DNA of 64,000 bases from contig CP141144.1 in assembly GCA_035235625.1 (NCBI GenBank), forward strand, positions 46,560,014-46,624,013. Reading direction: 5' to 3'. Shown piece by piece: positions 11,832 to 23,616 of this stretch. The notes beneath the pieces were generated by a model, which worked only from the letters and a program-made list of their open reading frames with translations, searched no databases and was not told the origin of the DNA. Source of the DNA: Saururus chinensis. Its lineage: Eukaryota > Streptophyta > Magnoliopsida > Piperales > Saururaceae. Position numbers and translations under genes: made by a program. Positions within the stretch are counted from its first letter, which is position 1. Every line of letters starts with the position of its first letter.

Positions 11832-11841
11832 CCCGATACCA
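11832..11841 (-). other. Primer-binding site (initiator tRNA-Met)
   Basis: On the minus strand the bases read TGGTATCGGG, the usual copia primer-binding motif complementary to the 3' end of initiator methionine tRNA. It lies one base inside the LTR edge. Confidence 0.8.
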
Positions 11842-11842
11842 T

Positions 11843-12516
11843 TGAAGAGTGGCATACCAATGAAAGTGTGGGTAGGACGTGAGCCCTAGTGGTGACACAC
11901 TTGAGTAAAATCAAATCTTTTCAATTATCTCTACACATGCATATGGAAATCAATCAACATAAGTAATAAACATGTTCAAGTGGCTATTAATCAAATAGAA
12001 AATGAATCAAGGGATAATACAAACTCACTTTGGGGCTGATTAGCCCTGGGAAGCCAAATCCCTTCACGCCGACTCCCGATTGACAATTGAATACCAATTG
12101 AATTAAAGGAAGAGAGAAGTACCCTTTTTATGTGTAGATCCCTTAAAAAATCCTTTGTAATGAAGTGTAGATCTCTTGATGGAATGCCCCAATCCATTCT
12201 CTTGCATCCTTTTGTGGATCTAGATGATGACATGACTCCCAAGGCAATCACCATGCAATGGAAGACGACAGGGAGGAAGGAAATGGGGTGGCTAGCCCTC
12301 TTTTCTTTTCTCCTTTTGCAACACGCTAGAGAGAGGGAGAGGAGAGGAGGGGACGTGATGGGAGAGAAGGGAGAAAGAGGGGGACGTGCCTTAGGGCTTC
12401 CCCTCTCCTTTCTTTTCTTTTCTTTTCTTTTATACTCCCTCTCCCTTCATAGACTTAAGTCAATGAGCTTCCAATATGAGTTCTACATGGATTAAACTAG
12501 AGGGTCTGGCATTACA
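11843..12516 (-). repeat. 5' LTR of the truncated copia
   Basis: On the minus strand the LTR begins TGTAATGCCAGACCC at 12516 and ends CTTCA at 11843, giving TG...CA ends and 674 bp. It contains a (CTTTT)n-type tract at about 12409-12432 on the plus strand. No second LTR exists to compare it with, and no target duplication can be read because the other end is lost. Confidence 0.65.
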
Positions 12517-13797
12517 GGAGTGGGCTCTGTTTCTCAGAGCCCACAGAGGTCTGAGCCCTTACACTTGATAGGGTCAACCCTCTCTAATCATAGGTCCGTC
12601 CAGGGACACTTATTTTAGAGCTAGGCCCCGCAATGTCAATATGTGAACCCTGGTCACATGCCTAGCTAGTATGCATATGTGTTGGATGTTGGACTCACGA
12701 GAATGTGTGTCACCATGGTTCATGTAGGGGCACGACTGCCCCCACTATACTTGGACCCCGTGACCCATACCAGCTCACTCAAACCCCGAACAAGGGTGGA
12801 CTATGTGGGCTTGAGCCCATACCATGGTTTGATAGGTCCACCAGCCATAAGATCCACAAGCTAGCCCTCCACTCCCCATTCACTAGTGCCTTGGTCTCAT
12901 CCTTCCTCTACTACTTCCAGACAGCTACTAGGTTGTCGCCGCCCTCTATTCTCTCCACAACTCAGAAGCAGCTTAGATCAACAACAACACACTCATTGAT
13001 ATGTCCAATTGCTTGTTGTGGCAATGCGAGAATTTGGACATTTTCATGTAATCAGGTATTAATGAGTATGGGCTGTGTGAGATCTTAACGGAACCAAGAG
13101 ATAGAAATATTATGCTAGGTATGCTAGTCTTTTTATTATCATTATCATTTAAGTGTCCTTAAATGATAAAGTTTATGATATGCTAATTCTCTTCTTGCTA
13201 TCTTCTCCTCCAAAATTCATTCACTGACTTAACCAAGGTGAACAATGAATTCATCAATAATTTTTCTATTGAAATACACAAAGTGCACCTAAGATCCAAA
13301 CAACAATCCATGAAGGCTTTTGAAGTTCTCATTGTCTTTTTTTGTAGGCTTCGGCCCCCAATGGTCAAGCCACATGTTTCAACTCTGATACGACTTGCTG
13401 ATTTGAGAATCTAAATGGGTCGTTGTAGAAAAAGAAGGAGAAGAAGAAAATAACCAACAATCCCATAGGTCACCCCCAAAACTATTCCTTTCATCGACCT
13501 CTTACCTTGATCTGCTCAACCACCCATGTCGGAACAGGTTCTTCCTTAAGGCCATCAGGAGGATGGCTGCCAATAGGCCCGGCTGTTATATTCATGATAT
13601 TAGGTACTGAAATATTGCACAAAATGTGCTCACCTCTGTCATCTCCATTTCCTCTTAATTAGTACCACCAATGCCTTAATCATTCTCTGCCACAAACTGA
13701 AGTTACTCTTCTTATCCAAAATTTTAATTTTAAATTTGCTAAACCCCTTTGATGTTATTATGAGAAAAAATCTTGTTTTTAGCTTCAACCACTACTT
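12517..13797. other. Non-coding stretch, nothing recognised
   Basis: A few short frames occur but none resembles a known family. Some text-like phrases around 12690-12870 might be old LTR or retrotransposon leader sequence; I cannot assign them. Confidence 0.4.
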
Positions 13798-14278
13798 TGT
13801 AGAAATTTGGCAACGACACAACCCAAAAGAAAATACAAATATATAGTATAAATATGAAAACAAATAAAGCAAGAGATACAAAGATTTACTTAGTCCGGTA
13901 AGGTGCCTACATCCATATCTGAGAGAGGGAATCCTTCCACTAGTATATGTGAAAACATGTGAGTTAGAAGCCTCTCAACCTTGATAAATCTCCCTTTATA
14001 CAAAAGCCCCCTCCTTCACCTTCTCTCTCTTTTCTTAGAAAGAAGAAACATAAAAAACAACAGTATTTTTGTGTATTATTGATGGAAAAAGAGTCCACTA
14101 ATTTTCTTTGTTACAAATGATAATAAAATAACCCAACTACTTCTCTTGTATAAAGATTTCCTCCCATCCATAACCCACTATGTAGACCCCAAGTCCAAGC
14201 CAGATTCAAACTCTACCCCATATAGAGTTGAAGGCATAATGGAACAAGATCAATAACAAATAAAAGGACACACCAACA
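13798..14278 (-). repeat. Possible relic copia LTR
   Basis: The segment runs from TGTAGAAATTTGG to ACACACCAACA. It contains 'ttagtccggtaaggtgcc' followed by 'tacatccat', which parallels the 'ggttcggcc...gcctacgtccacggg' block inside the intact copia LTRs at 53734 and 58313. No 5-bp target duplication is visible, so the ends are tentative. Confidence 0.35.
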
Positions 14279-14954
14279 GGTTGTTATAAACTAGCTGTAA
14301 TGTGAGTAACTTATGCAGGAATTATAATGGCGTAATGTATTGGAAGAAGGCGCTTTAAATGAGGGTGATGGGAGGGAATAGACCTTGGAAAGGAATGTTA
14401 GCAACCCTAGAGAAGGTGAATAGGGTTGATGGTGAAAATTAAATAGTTAATTAAAAATCACCTAAATTATATGAATAGGGCCAACAAATAAATTTAAGCT
14501 ATGGGAGGGTAGAGGAAATATGTAAGGGGATTATATGATCTAGCTCGATAAATAGAACCGTTTACTTAAATAGGCTAAGTTACTGTGCATGCTCGCACCT
14601 AGCATGCTAAAAAAATAAGCAAGCATTACAGACAGGCCCATACCCACGTGGGTCTTACATTCTCATCATGATGAGCGATCTGAGTAGAGTGTACAAAGCA
14701 TTTCAATAATGAGTCATGACTTACATAGTCTATAAATACTAAATGAGATACAACAAAGGAGATGGGTGATTCAACTCTTTAACATCTTAATTATTGATCC
14801 AAAATAGAATAAGTTGTTAAAACATCACTAACCACATATGTCAAATATAGGTGTTGGAGATGCATGCTTGGCAAAATTTTACATATGCATTTGAAGTATG
14901 GAACTCACTAAGTGAACTCCAACTACTTCCGTCAAATTTACTATTTTATTATTA

Positions 14955-15724
14955 TGTAGACCCCCAATTTTTAATCCCCTAATTTTTTTACGTATGCATT
15001 TCAAAATCAATTTTAATTTTTTTTTATGTATTTATCAATATGAAATGTATTTGTCTAGTAATTTTACTATGTTGAAGTATAGCTCCAGTGTGAATTGAAA
15101 TCACCACCCCTTTGCCCTTTTATAACTTTTTTGTGTGGCACACATCTAACGGCTGAAAAATAACCATTGTGCATCAACGTTGGCGCACACACTCGTGTGC
15201 ACTAGTGTATGCCTTGAGCTACCAATGGCAGGCCATGTTGCTGTTACATACTACCTGGCAAAGACATCAATGCTACTGGCGCCTCTCATGGTGTCAGTAG
15301 TGCTAACACAACTTTTTACTTACTTATTTATTTTTTTAATTTTAAATATAAAATAAAATTCAAAACTTTAAACCGGAGTAACTTTTTACCCCAAACTCGG
15401 AATCAAGTGTTCTTTGTACCGTTAGACTCGTATCGACAAACCCTTCAAAAAAGACCACACAAGAGCATGTTTTCTTGCTAATTTAAATTGGGTCCCACCC
15501 ATGACACGCTTCTCAAGACTATAGCCTACTATCCCGGTGTCTGTTTGATAAGTTCTTGGGCTTGATACGTTCGTCTCTTCGAGCCCTATCAAATATATCC
15601 AGGCTCCTCTAAACGAATCAAGATCAAAATAGTTCAAATTTAAGAAAAACCGTTATTGGGCCCTAAAACTTGCTAAGGGCCCAACCGTTCAAATTTCAAA
15701 ATATTAAAATTTTAGGGCATTACA
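14955..15724. repeat. Possible gypsy-type solo LTR
   Basis: The segment begins TGTAGACCCCCAATTTT and ends AAAATTTTAGGGCATTACA. The ends are imperfect inverted copies of each other, as in plant gypsy LTRs. No matching target duplication is seen (TATTA versus TCATC). It directly abuts the truncated left arm of the first foldback element. Confidence 0.35.
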
Positions 15725-15736
15725 TCATCTCTATCG

Positions 15737-17091
15737 AAATAAAAGAAGACTGGTTATAAACTAGCCGGTGGAGTGATTGCAAATTTGATTTTTATTATCT
15801 ACAAGCTTAAATCTTTAAAAATGGACTCATGAACATGTTAAACTACTTAAAACCAAGAGTGTGCATAATATTTACTTGATTCTGAGTCTTCTCTAATATT
15901 AACCCAAACCTTGCACTCATAGTTGACAACCTACAGTTGCCAATCAAATTTGCTATAATAAAGGGGATATAAGATAACATTATGAGTGACACTGTCTCCC
16001 TAAGTATTTAAAATGAACTATCTTAACAAACTACATAGATAAAATATAAAATAAATAAATTTTAGACGTGCAACTGTCAATTGTTGATTGTCGACAATTG
16101 GCTATCAAATATCCTGACTATTGACTATTGATTGTCCAGACTGTTGACTATCGATTGTTATAATGTTCAGGGCCAGAGATTACCTTCTTCACTAGGCCAG
16201 TAGTGAGAATTTTCTTCTCCATCGCTGACAATCTTTTCTGATGCATGAAACTCCACAGGTAGGACATTCAACATGCAATAGTCGCATGTCTAAAATTTGA
16301 TTTATTTTTATTTTATCTATGTAGTTTATTTTAATAAATATGATTAGCGACTGTCAATTATCAATTGTAAACTATAAGTACAAGGTTTGGTTTAACATTA
16401 GAGAAAACTCATAATCAAGTATAATTAAAACCCACTTTTGGTTTTGAGTAACTTAACATGTTCATGGGTTCTTTTTTGAAGATTTAAGCTTGTGATCAAG
16501 TATAATTAAAACCCACTCTTGGTTTAGAGTAACTTAACATGTTCATGGGTTCATTTTTGGACATTTAAGCTTGTGGATTAAAAAAATTAAAATTTTAATC
16601 ACTCCATCAGCTAGTTTGTAACCAGTCTTCTTAGATTCTGGTAGAGAGGAAGAAGAGGCGACCAAGGAGGAAAAGGGGAGGAGGAGGAGGGAGGAGGAGA
16701 GGAGAGGAGAGGAGGGAGGGAGAAAGAGGAGGAGGAAAAGGAAGAGGAGGAGGGGAAAAAAGAGGAGGTAGAAGAAGAGGGAAGGAAGAGAAGGTAATAC
16801 TGGCAGAGAAGGAGAAGACAAAATAAGATGAAACTGAGGTTGTGGTGAAGATGACGAAGTTGGTATAGAGGCTATATGACTTGTGGTAGATGCGGTGGTG
16901 CTGGTGGCAGAGGTGGTGGAGCCAAAGCCGGAGGTGGTGGAAATGATAAAAATTTCTTGGTGAAGTTAAAAGGAAAGAATGAGAAGAAAAAAATTAGATA
17001 ATTCATGCAATATGGGTAGAGGTTTAATGTACATAGGGCTATTTTATGTATTACTTAAAAATTAGAGATATTTTTTGTAATACTGTCATTT
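15737..17091. mobile_element. Foldback element, copy 1 (left arm truncated)
   Basis: The segment has a long inverted-repeat structure centred near 16190. The left arm is 15737-16180; the right arm is 16210-17091. The inner arm parts share motifs such as 'aacatgttaaact', 'aaaccaagagtg' and the 'gtcgacaat'/'ttgattgtc' family. The right arm continues into a GA-rich tract (16640-16800), whose partner is missing on the left. An 82-bp duplication lies at about 16412-16576. No transposase coding is present. The Ser/Pro/Leu-rich frames in the tract are compositional artefacts. Confidence 0.65.
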
Positions 17092-18546
17092 TGATCAATT
17101 CTTCTTAAAATGAACCTTCCCATAAGAGATAATGTTGAGGCCTCAAATTGCACAACTGATCATGACACTCCTACCTATTTTATAATTTCTTTGAATGGGT
17201 TAAATTTATGTGCAACATATTTGTCTCAACCTTGCTACCTATTTTTTTTTAATATTCAAAATTACTAGAAATTGTTGGGAAGACAACTGCATGACTTCAT
17301 TTTATTCTTTTTTCTTAAAGCTTCTTGACTCCATGAAATTGTATTAGTATAATAATACCTGCCAACAAATTTAGATAATAATTCAATAGAAGTCTTTCCA
17401 TTGTTTATTCTTTAGGACCACAAAACCAACATGTCCTATGCCCAAGTGGGGAATTGATATTATCAATGATATAGAAATTGCCTGAAAGTTGAAGCTAGTA
17501 AGCTTTGTAAAATTAAGAGCATTTATAATGGAAAATTCTCTAATAAAGTCTAACCAACCTTAGATATTCCAAACCTGAACATAAAAAAAAAAATATTACC
17601 CAAAAAAATGTTTGTTAAATATTGTGCCATCACAGTTGTCCACGTCTTGTTAGTTTATGTGTTTCCAATAATTGAATTGTTTTGGAAATAATACAAGGAA
17701 ACCTTATGCTCAATAGGTGATGGAATCAGGTTTTTCTCAAAAAGAAGTTACAATGAAGCACTTTTTTCAGTTTTATCTCAGTGGCAAGTGAGTACATATA
17801 TATTGTCAACGTATGCTTAGTGGATTGAGGTTTAGTATTGAGTTAATAGTTAGAAGTACTAATTACACTGCAAATGAAAAATAAGTTAAAAATTTAAAAT
17901 AATTTTCATTACATCGCAAATTGCATTATAGGTTTGCATTATTATAATGTCAGCCTACCATATTAGATTAGATTAAAATTTATAATTGGGTTTCCTATTA
18001 TTTATTCTGAAATGACCAACTTGTCAGAGTGGCTAGTAGGCCATCACATCAAATTAACGTGACTGAAACATTAAAAACTATATAGTTTTACCAAAATGCT
18101 AGAAATGACTTACCACATACATGTGTGGTTTGAAGTTACATGAATGCCCTTACCTCTTAGTATTCTATGTCCACCAACCCACTAAACAAGCCTTACCAAT
18201 AAGGTTACAAGCGGGTTGGGCCTGGTTCAATTTTTTATTTCCAAAGCCTGGCTCATGCTTAGAGCTAAGGCTAGAAATTTGGCTCGACTAGAAATTTAGA
18301 CAGGCGTAGGCCAAGCCACGGGCTTTCGGGTAGGGGTGGCAATGGGACGAGCCCTACCCAAGGCCCACTTTGGCAGGATGGCCGGGGCATGTTACAACCC
18401 TCTCTTGGAGCGGATCAGGCCACAACCAACAAGGGTGGGAGGTGAGCTTGGCACGGCATGTGGCTACAGGTAGGGTTGTAGGCCTGCTCCGATACTTTTT
18501 TTTAAAATAAATATAAAAAAAATAGTAGCTTGTAGTGGCTAGCCGA
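17092..18546. repeat. Segmental duplication, copy A flank
   Basis: This stretch is repeated at 20428-22330 (for example 'tatcaatgatatagaaattg' at 17460 versus 20820, an offset of 3360). It holds no coding sequence. At its right end (from about 18335) it carries the left part of the hAT-like element seen complete in copy B. It is broken at 18546 by the start of foldback copy 2. Confidence 0.75.
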
Positions 18547-20427
18547 GCTTTGTAATCTATCGTATTACACAAGATGTCTCCAACTTTCAAGTACTACACA
18601 AAATGGCCCTATGTATGTGTAAACCCCCACACATGTAGCATAAATTATCTAAAATCCTGTTTTTTTATTTTAGTTCTTTTAACTTCACCAAGTCATTGTT
18701 TCTTATTTTCACCACCTCTAACTTCCGCTCCACCACCTCTGCCACCGGCTCCACTACCTTTGTCACTGGTTACACCACTTTTACTACCAACTTCATCATC
18801 TTCGCCACCACCTCTATTTCATCAAATTTTGTCTTCTCTTTCTCTACCATTGTCACCTTCTCTTCCTCCTCTCTTCTACCACCTCTTCCTCTTGTTTTTC
18901 CTTCTCTCCTCCTCCTCCTCCTCCCCCCCTCCTCTTTCTCCTCTTCTTTCTCCTTCCCTCCTCTCCTCTTTCTCTCTCTCTCATTTCCTCCTCTTTCCTC
19001 TTCTCCTTTTCCTCCTCGGTCGCCTCCTCTTCCTCTCTCTAGAATCTAAGAAAATCAATTGTAAAGAAGCAAGTGGAGTGATTAAAATTTTAATTTTTTT
19101 ATCTATAAGTTTAAATCTTTAAAAATAAACCCATGAACATGTTAAACTAATTAAAACCAAGAGTGTGCTTTATTTTTACTTGATTCTAAGTTTTCTATAA
19201 TGTTAACCCAAACCTCATATTGACAGTCGACAATCAACAGTTGCCAATCAGATTTGCTATAATAAAGGGGATATAAAATACCATTATAAGTGATAATGTC
19301 TCCCTAAGTATTTAAAATCAACTATCTTAATCAACTACATAGATAAAATAAAAATAAACAAATTTTAGACATATGATGGTCGATTGTCGATTGTCAATTG
19401 CCAACTATTAGTTGTCGATTGTCGACTGTCAAATGCCCTAACTATCAACTATTGATTGTCATAATGTTCAGGGCTAGAGACTACCTTCTTCTATGGTGCT
19501 GATAGTGAGAATTTTCTTCTCCAGTGTTGACAATCTTCTATTGATGCATGACAGTCTACAGTCGGGACATTCGATAGCCAACAGTCAATAGTCGCATGTT
19601 TAAAATTTGATTTTTGTTTTCATTTTATCTATGTAGTTTGTCAAGATAGTTCATTATAAATATTTAGAGAGACATTGTCACTTATAATGATATCTTATAT
19701 CCCCTTTATTGTAGCAAATCTGATTGGCGACGGGCAACTATTAGTACCAGGTTTGGGTTAACATTAGAGAAAACATAGAATCAAGTACAAATAAAACTCA
19801 CTCTTGATTTTGAGTAGTTTAACATATTCTTAGGTTCAGTTTAGAAGATTTAAGCTTGCGGATTAAAAATATCAAATTTTTAATCACTCCACTAGCTAGT
19901 TTATAACCAGTCTTCTTAAGTTCCGGTAGAGAGGAAGAGGAGTCAACTGAGGAGGAAAAGGGGAAGAGGAAGGGAGAGGAGGGAGGGAGGGAGGAAGAGG
20001 GGGAGGGGCGGGAGAGGAAGAAAAGGAAGAGGAGATGGAGGAGTGGAAGAAAGGGAAAAGGAGGAGGAGAGAAGGAAAAAGAAGAAGAGAAGGTGGAAAA
20101 AGAGGGAATGAAGAAAAGGTGATGTGGCAGAAAAGGAGAAGACAAAACCGAATGAAATGGAGGCGGTCATGAAGACGTCGAAGTTGGTGGTAGAGGCTGC
20201 ATAACCTGTGGTAGAAGCAATGGAGCAAGTGGCAGAGGTGGCAGAGCCGAAGCCGGAGGTTGTGGATATAAGAAACAGTTACTTGGTGATGTTAAAAAGA
20301 ATGGAATGAGAAAGAAGACATTTTAGACAATTCATACCACATATGAAAAATTTTAAAGTGCATAAGGCCATTTTGTATATTATTTGAAAATTAGAGACAT
20401 TTTATGTAACACGATATATTATAGAGC
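18547..20427. mobile_element. Foldback element, copy 2 (both arms present)
   Basis: The arms are about 900 bp each and meet near 19500. The left terminus GCTTTGTAATCTATCG mirrors the right terminus CGATATATTATAGAGC. Further in, TTACACAAGATGTCTCC pairs with the right-arm GAGACATTTTATGTAA. Each arm has a long CT-rich (left) or GA-rich (right) tract at 18840-19040 and 19925-20115. A loop-proximal region repeats 'tcgattgtcgact'-like palindromes. It is non-coding, and no target-site duplication could be identified. The superfamily (foldback or MULE-like) is uncertain. Confidence 0.7.
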
Positions 20428-22089
20428 CATGTTGATCAATTCCTCTTAAGAAGATCCTAGAAGAGACAAGCGTTGAGGTCTCAAATTGCACAACTAATCA
20501 TGACACTCCTACCTATTTTATAATTTGTTGGAATGGGTCAAATTTCGGTGCAACTGATTTGTCTCAATCTTTCTACCTAGTTTTGTTGAATATTCAATCC
20601 TACTAGAAATTGCTAGGAAGACAACTTCATGACTTCATTTTCTCTCTCTGTTTTGAAAGCTTCTTGACTCTATGAATCCAATCAAGTTGTAGAGTATAAT
20701 AATACCAACCAATTAACTTAGATAATAATTCAGTAGAAGTCTTTCCATTGTTCATTTATTAGGATCACAAAACCAATGTGTCCTATGCCCAAGTGGGAAA
20801 TTGATATCATCAATGATATAGAGATTGCCTGAAAGTTGAAACTAGTAACCTTAGTAAAATTAAGAGCATTTTATAATGGAAAATTCTCTAATAAAGTCTA
20901 ACCAACCTTAAATATTCCAAACCTGAGCATAAAAATAAAATTACCCGAAAAAAGGTTTCTAAAATATTGTGTCATCAGAGTTGTCCACATCTTGTTAGTT
21001 TATGTGTTTCTAACAATTGAATTGTTTTGGAAATCATATAAGGAAATCTTATGCTCAATTGGTGATGGAATCATGATTTTTTTGGGAAGAAGTTACATTG
21101 AAGCACATACTTTTTCTTTTTATCTAAGTGGCAAATGAGTACGTATACTGTCACGATAAGGTATGCTAGTGGATTGAGGTTTAGTATTGAGTCAAGAGTT
21201 AGAACTACTAAATACACTGCAAATGAAAAATATGTTAAAATTTTAAAATAATTTAAATGTGTTTGTAGGAAACAAGCCCTAAATGAGTCACACATTGGAG
21301 AGGAGAACATGGCAATGAAAGCCAATTGCAGTCAATTAACCAACAAAAAGGTTGGGAGTTAACCAACTACAATTTATTTTCCATGGACCATGCCACACTC
21401 CACTCTACAATAGGTTGTTCATTTTAGTCTCGTTACATAGTGGCATACTAGTTCACATATTTCGAGTTAACTTACCTTGAATTATGTTAGTTTGTGTACA
21501 TTAAACGAATTGTTTTAAGCACACAAATGAACTTAAACTACTTTTGTTGAAGAAAAATAATTTAGTGACGTTAAAAAAGACACCTCAAAAACATACTTCT
21601 TCTCAGAAAATGAGTCCCACTCATCAATGCTTACGAGAAGAAGAAGTATGTTTTTAAGCATTACTCAGAATATAAATGTAGAAAAGCTGAGAAAGGAATA
21701 TCTTTCATTACATAGTGAATCGCATTAGTTTGCAATATTATAACGTCAGCCTACCATATTAGAATAGATTAGACTATATCGGACTAAAATTTAGTATTGG
21801 ATTTCCCATTGTTTATTCCAAAATGACCAACTTGTCACGGTGGCTGGTAGGCCATCACATCAAATTAACGTGATTAAAATATTAAAAGTGCACGGAGTTA
21901 TCTAAATGCCCCTGCCCCTTTATATTCCATGCCAACCAACCCACTAAACAAGCCTGATAAAGTTGCTAGTGGGTTGGGCCTGGCCAAAAAAATAAATATC
22001 TAAAGCCAGACTTAGGGCGGGAACTAAGGCCAAAAATTTGGTTCAGCTTAAAATTTAGATAGGCCCATGCCAAGCTACAGGCACTTGGG
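20428..22089. repeat. Segmental duplication, copy B flank
   Basis: This stretch is homologous to 17092-18335 along its length, with many substitutions. The main difference is an extra segment of about 450 bp (21255-21706) absent from copy A. No coding sequence is seen. Confidence 0.75.
21255..21706. mobile_element. Insertion specific to copy B, with hairpin
   Basis: Relative to copy A (near 17900), about 450 bp are inserted between 'aataattt' and 'ttcattacat'. Inside, AACATACTTCTTCTC (about 21591-21605) pairs with GAGAAGAAGTATGTT (about 21638-21652). The insert contains no gene. A short TTT at the boundary may be the target duplication, but this is too short to classify the element. Confidence 0.45.
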
Positions 22090-22482
22090 TAGGGGTGGCA
22101 ATGGGTCAAGTCGGGTCGAGCTCTACCCATAGCCTATTTTGGTATGCTAGCTGGGGCTCGTTACGGCCTTCTCTTGGAGCTGGTCAGGCCAAGCCGAACC
22201 CACGGGTAAGAGGTGAGCCCGGCACGGCCGGTGGCCCCTTTGAGGGGCTACGGGTAGGTCTCCAGGCTTACTTCGACAACTTTTTTCTTTAAAAAAAAAA
22301 AGACTAGCTAATCGGGGCCAGCTAAGCGGGGTGGTTGTGGCCTTGTTGAATGGGGTTGCGGACCAGCCCCACCCGACCCGCGTATGTTGCGGGTTAGGCC
22401 GGGCCAAGCACACTCATCTGGCCTGCCCCGCTAGGGTAGGCTTACGAGTTACCCACAAGCGGCCCCACATTAGCCAGCCCTA
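22090..22482. mobile_element. Small hAT-like non-autonomous element
   Basis: The left end TAGGGGTGGCAATGGG and the right end (reverse complement TAGGGCTGGCTAATG) are imperfect terminal inverted repeats of the GC-rich hAT type. The interior is rich in 'gggcc' and 'accgac'-like words. The flanks (CACTTGGG and GACAAAAA) do not match, so no target duplication supports the ends. The left half is also present in copy A at 18336-18545. The right end lies inside the histone H1 fragment. Confidence 0.5.
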
Positions 22483-22650
22483 GACAAAAACTGCCAGTCC
22501 GCTCCTTCAGGGACATGATTGCCTCCGTGATCATCTCAGGGTGGGGGGGAGGGGTGGGCTGCGGTGGCAACGCGGGGCTTCTTTGCGGCAGCGGTCTTCT
22601 TCGGCTTGGCAGCGGGGGCGGAGGCGGGCCGCTTGGGTGTCTCCGGTGGA
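22483..22650 (-). pseudogene. Histone H1 fragment (linker histone)
   Basis: On the minus strand a Lys/Ala/Pro-rich tail (PKRPASAPAAKPKKTAAAKK) leads to the start of the H1 globular domain, EMITEAIMSLKERTGS. The two parts are in different frames, offset in a G/C homopolymer near 22540-22560. The globular domain stops at GS, exactly where the hAT-like terminus begins. Linker histones bind nucleosomal linker DNA; this remnant lacks most of the winged-helix fold and cannot function. Confidence 0.75.
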
Positions 22651-22659
22651 CGCAATGGA

Positions 22660-23149
22660 AGGAGATCAAATGAGCATCGCAAGCTGAAAACGGAGAGACG
22701 GAGTTTGAACCGAATCGACTTTGGCAACTGCGAGTGATCCAGGATTTGCTTCCGAGAGATGGCCCCGATCTTCCGGGCTTTTCATTGCCATCTGGTTCTG
22801 ATTTCCCTGGATGGAACACCTCGGCTATCTGCTAAAATCTTCAGTTCCAAGATTTTCGCCAGAGAATTCTGGATGGACTACTGGCAACTCCTTTCCGCCT
22901 TGAATCTCGGTGGGCACTCCAGGGGATTGAAAGCATGTGCCGCAATTACTAGCCTGGGATTTATGCCGTATCATCTCATGGTTGGATGCTTCTGGTAGTT
23001 CTCATATCATACGCTGGAAATGAGCCATTCATTGCCAAAACAATAGTGATGTATCGTGAACCCCATCCCAGAACCGGGCCCAACTTGTTACGAGATGACC
23101 TTTGATTGCGCTCGTGGGTCTGTAGTAAGTCCAATGTGCCCATTCTACT
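22660..23149. other. Non-coding, possibly part of the captured gene region
   Basis: The base composition is higher in G+C than the neighbours. A 79-codon plus-strand frame (22759-22998) has no family I recognise. It may be the upstream region of the H1 fragment or an unrelated captured piece. Confidence 0.3.
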
Positions 23150-23157
23150 ATTTTTGT

Positions 23158-23511
23158 TAGTGATGCTACTCCCGTCGGGTAAATGGTAAATTTGACTCAA
23201 TTTATTTTTAATGAGTTGAGTTTGATTTTAAAAAAAAATTTAAATAGTTTATTTGGGTTGGGTTTGAGTTTTAGGTGATCCAACCATACTTGAATATAAA
23301 TATAAATAAAAAAATTATTTTTTAAATATTTTTTAATATTATTTTTAAAAAAAATTAAAAAAATAAATATAAATTATTAAAATAATATTTTTTTATTCTA
23401 TTCGGGTCAAACGGGTCAGGTTCGGGTTGGGTTCGGGTCATAGATTTGTTATATGATATCGAGTTCGGGTTTGGTAAAACCCGACCGGAACCCGACTTGA
23501 CGGCATCACTA
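23158..23511. mobile_element. hAT non-autonomous element, 354 bp
   Basis: The ends TAGTGATGCT and GGCATCACTA are inverted repeats, flanked by an exact 8-bp duplication ATTTTTGT (23150-23157 and 23512-23519), the hAT signature. The interior is AT-rich with terminal blocks of 'cgggtt' words. It has no coding capacity. Confidence 0.85.
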
Positions 23512-23616
23512 ATTTTTGTCCTCTAGGGGGATGGGTTAATACATTCCTACCCGGCTTGGGCAGTGTCAAATTCCTCACTGATCTGGCCAGAACCTTGTGG
23601 TAGTCGTCGTCTTAAC

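Larger units (their letters stand above)
9189..12516 (-). mobile_element. 3'-truncated Ty1/copia retrotransposon
   Basis: Read on the minus strand: 5' LTR (12516-11843), primer-binding site (11841-11832), leader of about 900 bp, gag (from 10917), zinc knuckle, protease, GAG-pre-integrase and integrase, which breaks off near 9189. Reverse transcriptase, RNase H and the 3' LTR are absent. Every domain carries stops or frameshifts, so it is an old inactive copy. Confidence 0.85.

Noticed and set aside
13198-14278. Intact copia or second gag near 13800-14280
   Set aside because: Only an LTR-like motif block is present; no gag or pol coding and no target duplication.
16543-20228. Ser/Pro/Leu/Phe-rich frames near 16543-16821, 18574-19122 and 19819-20228
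   Set aside because: All fall in the pyrimidine/purine tracts of the foldback arms; composition alone explains them.
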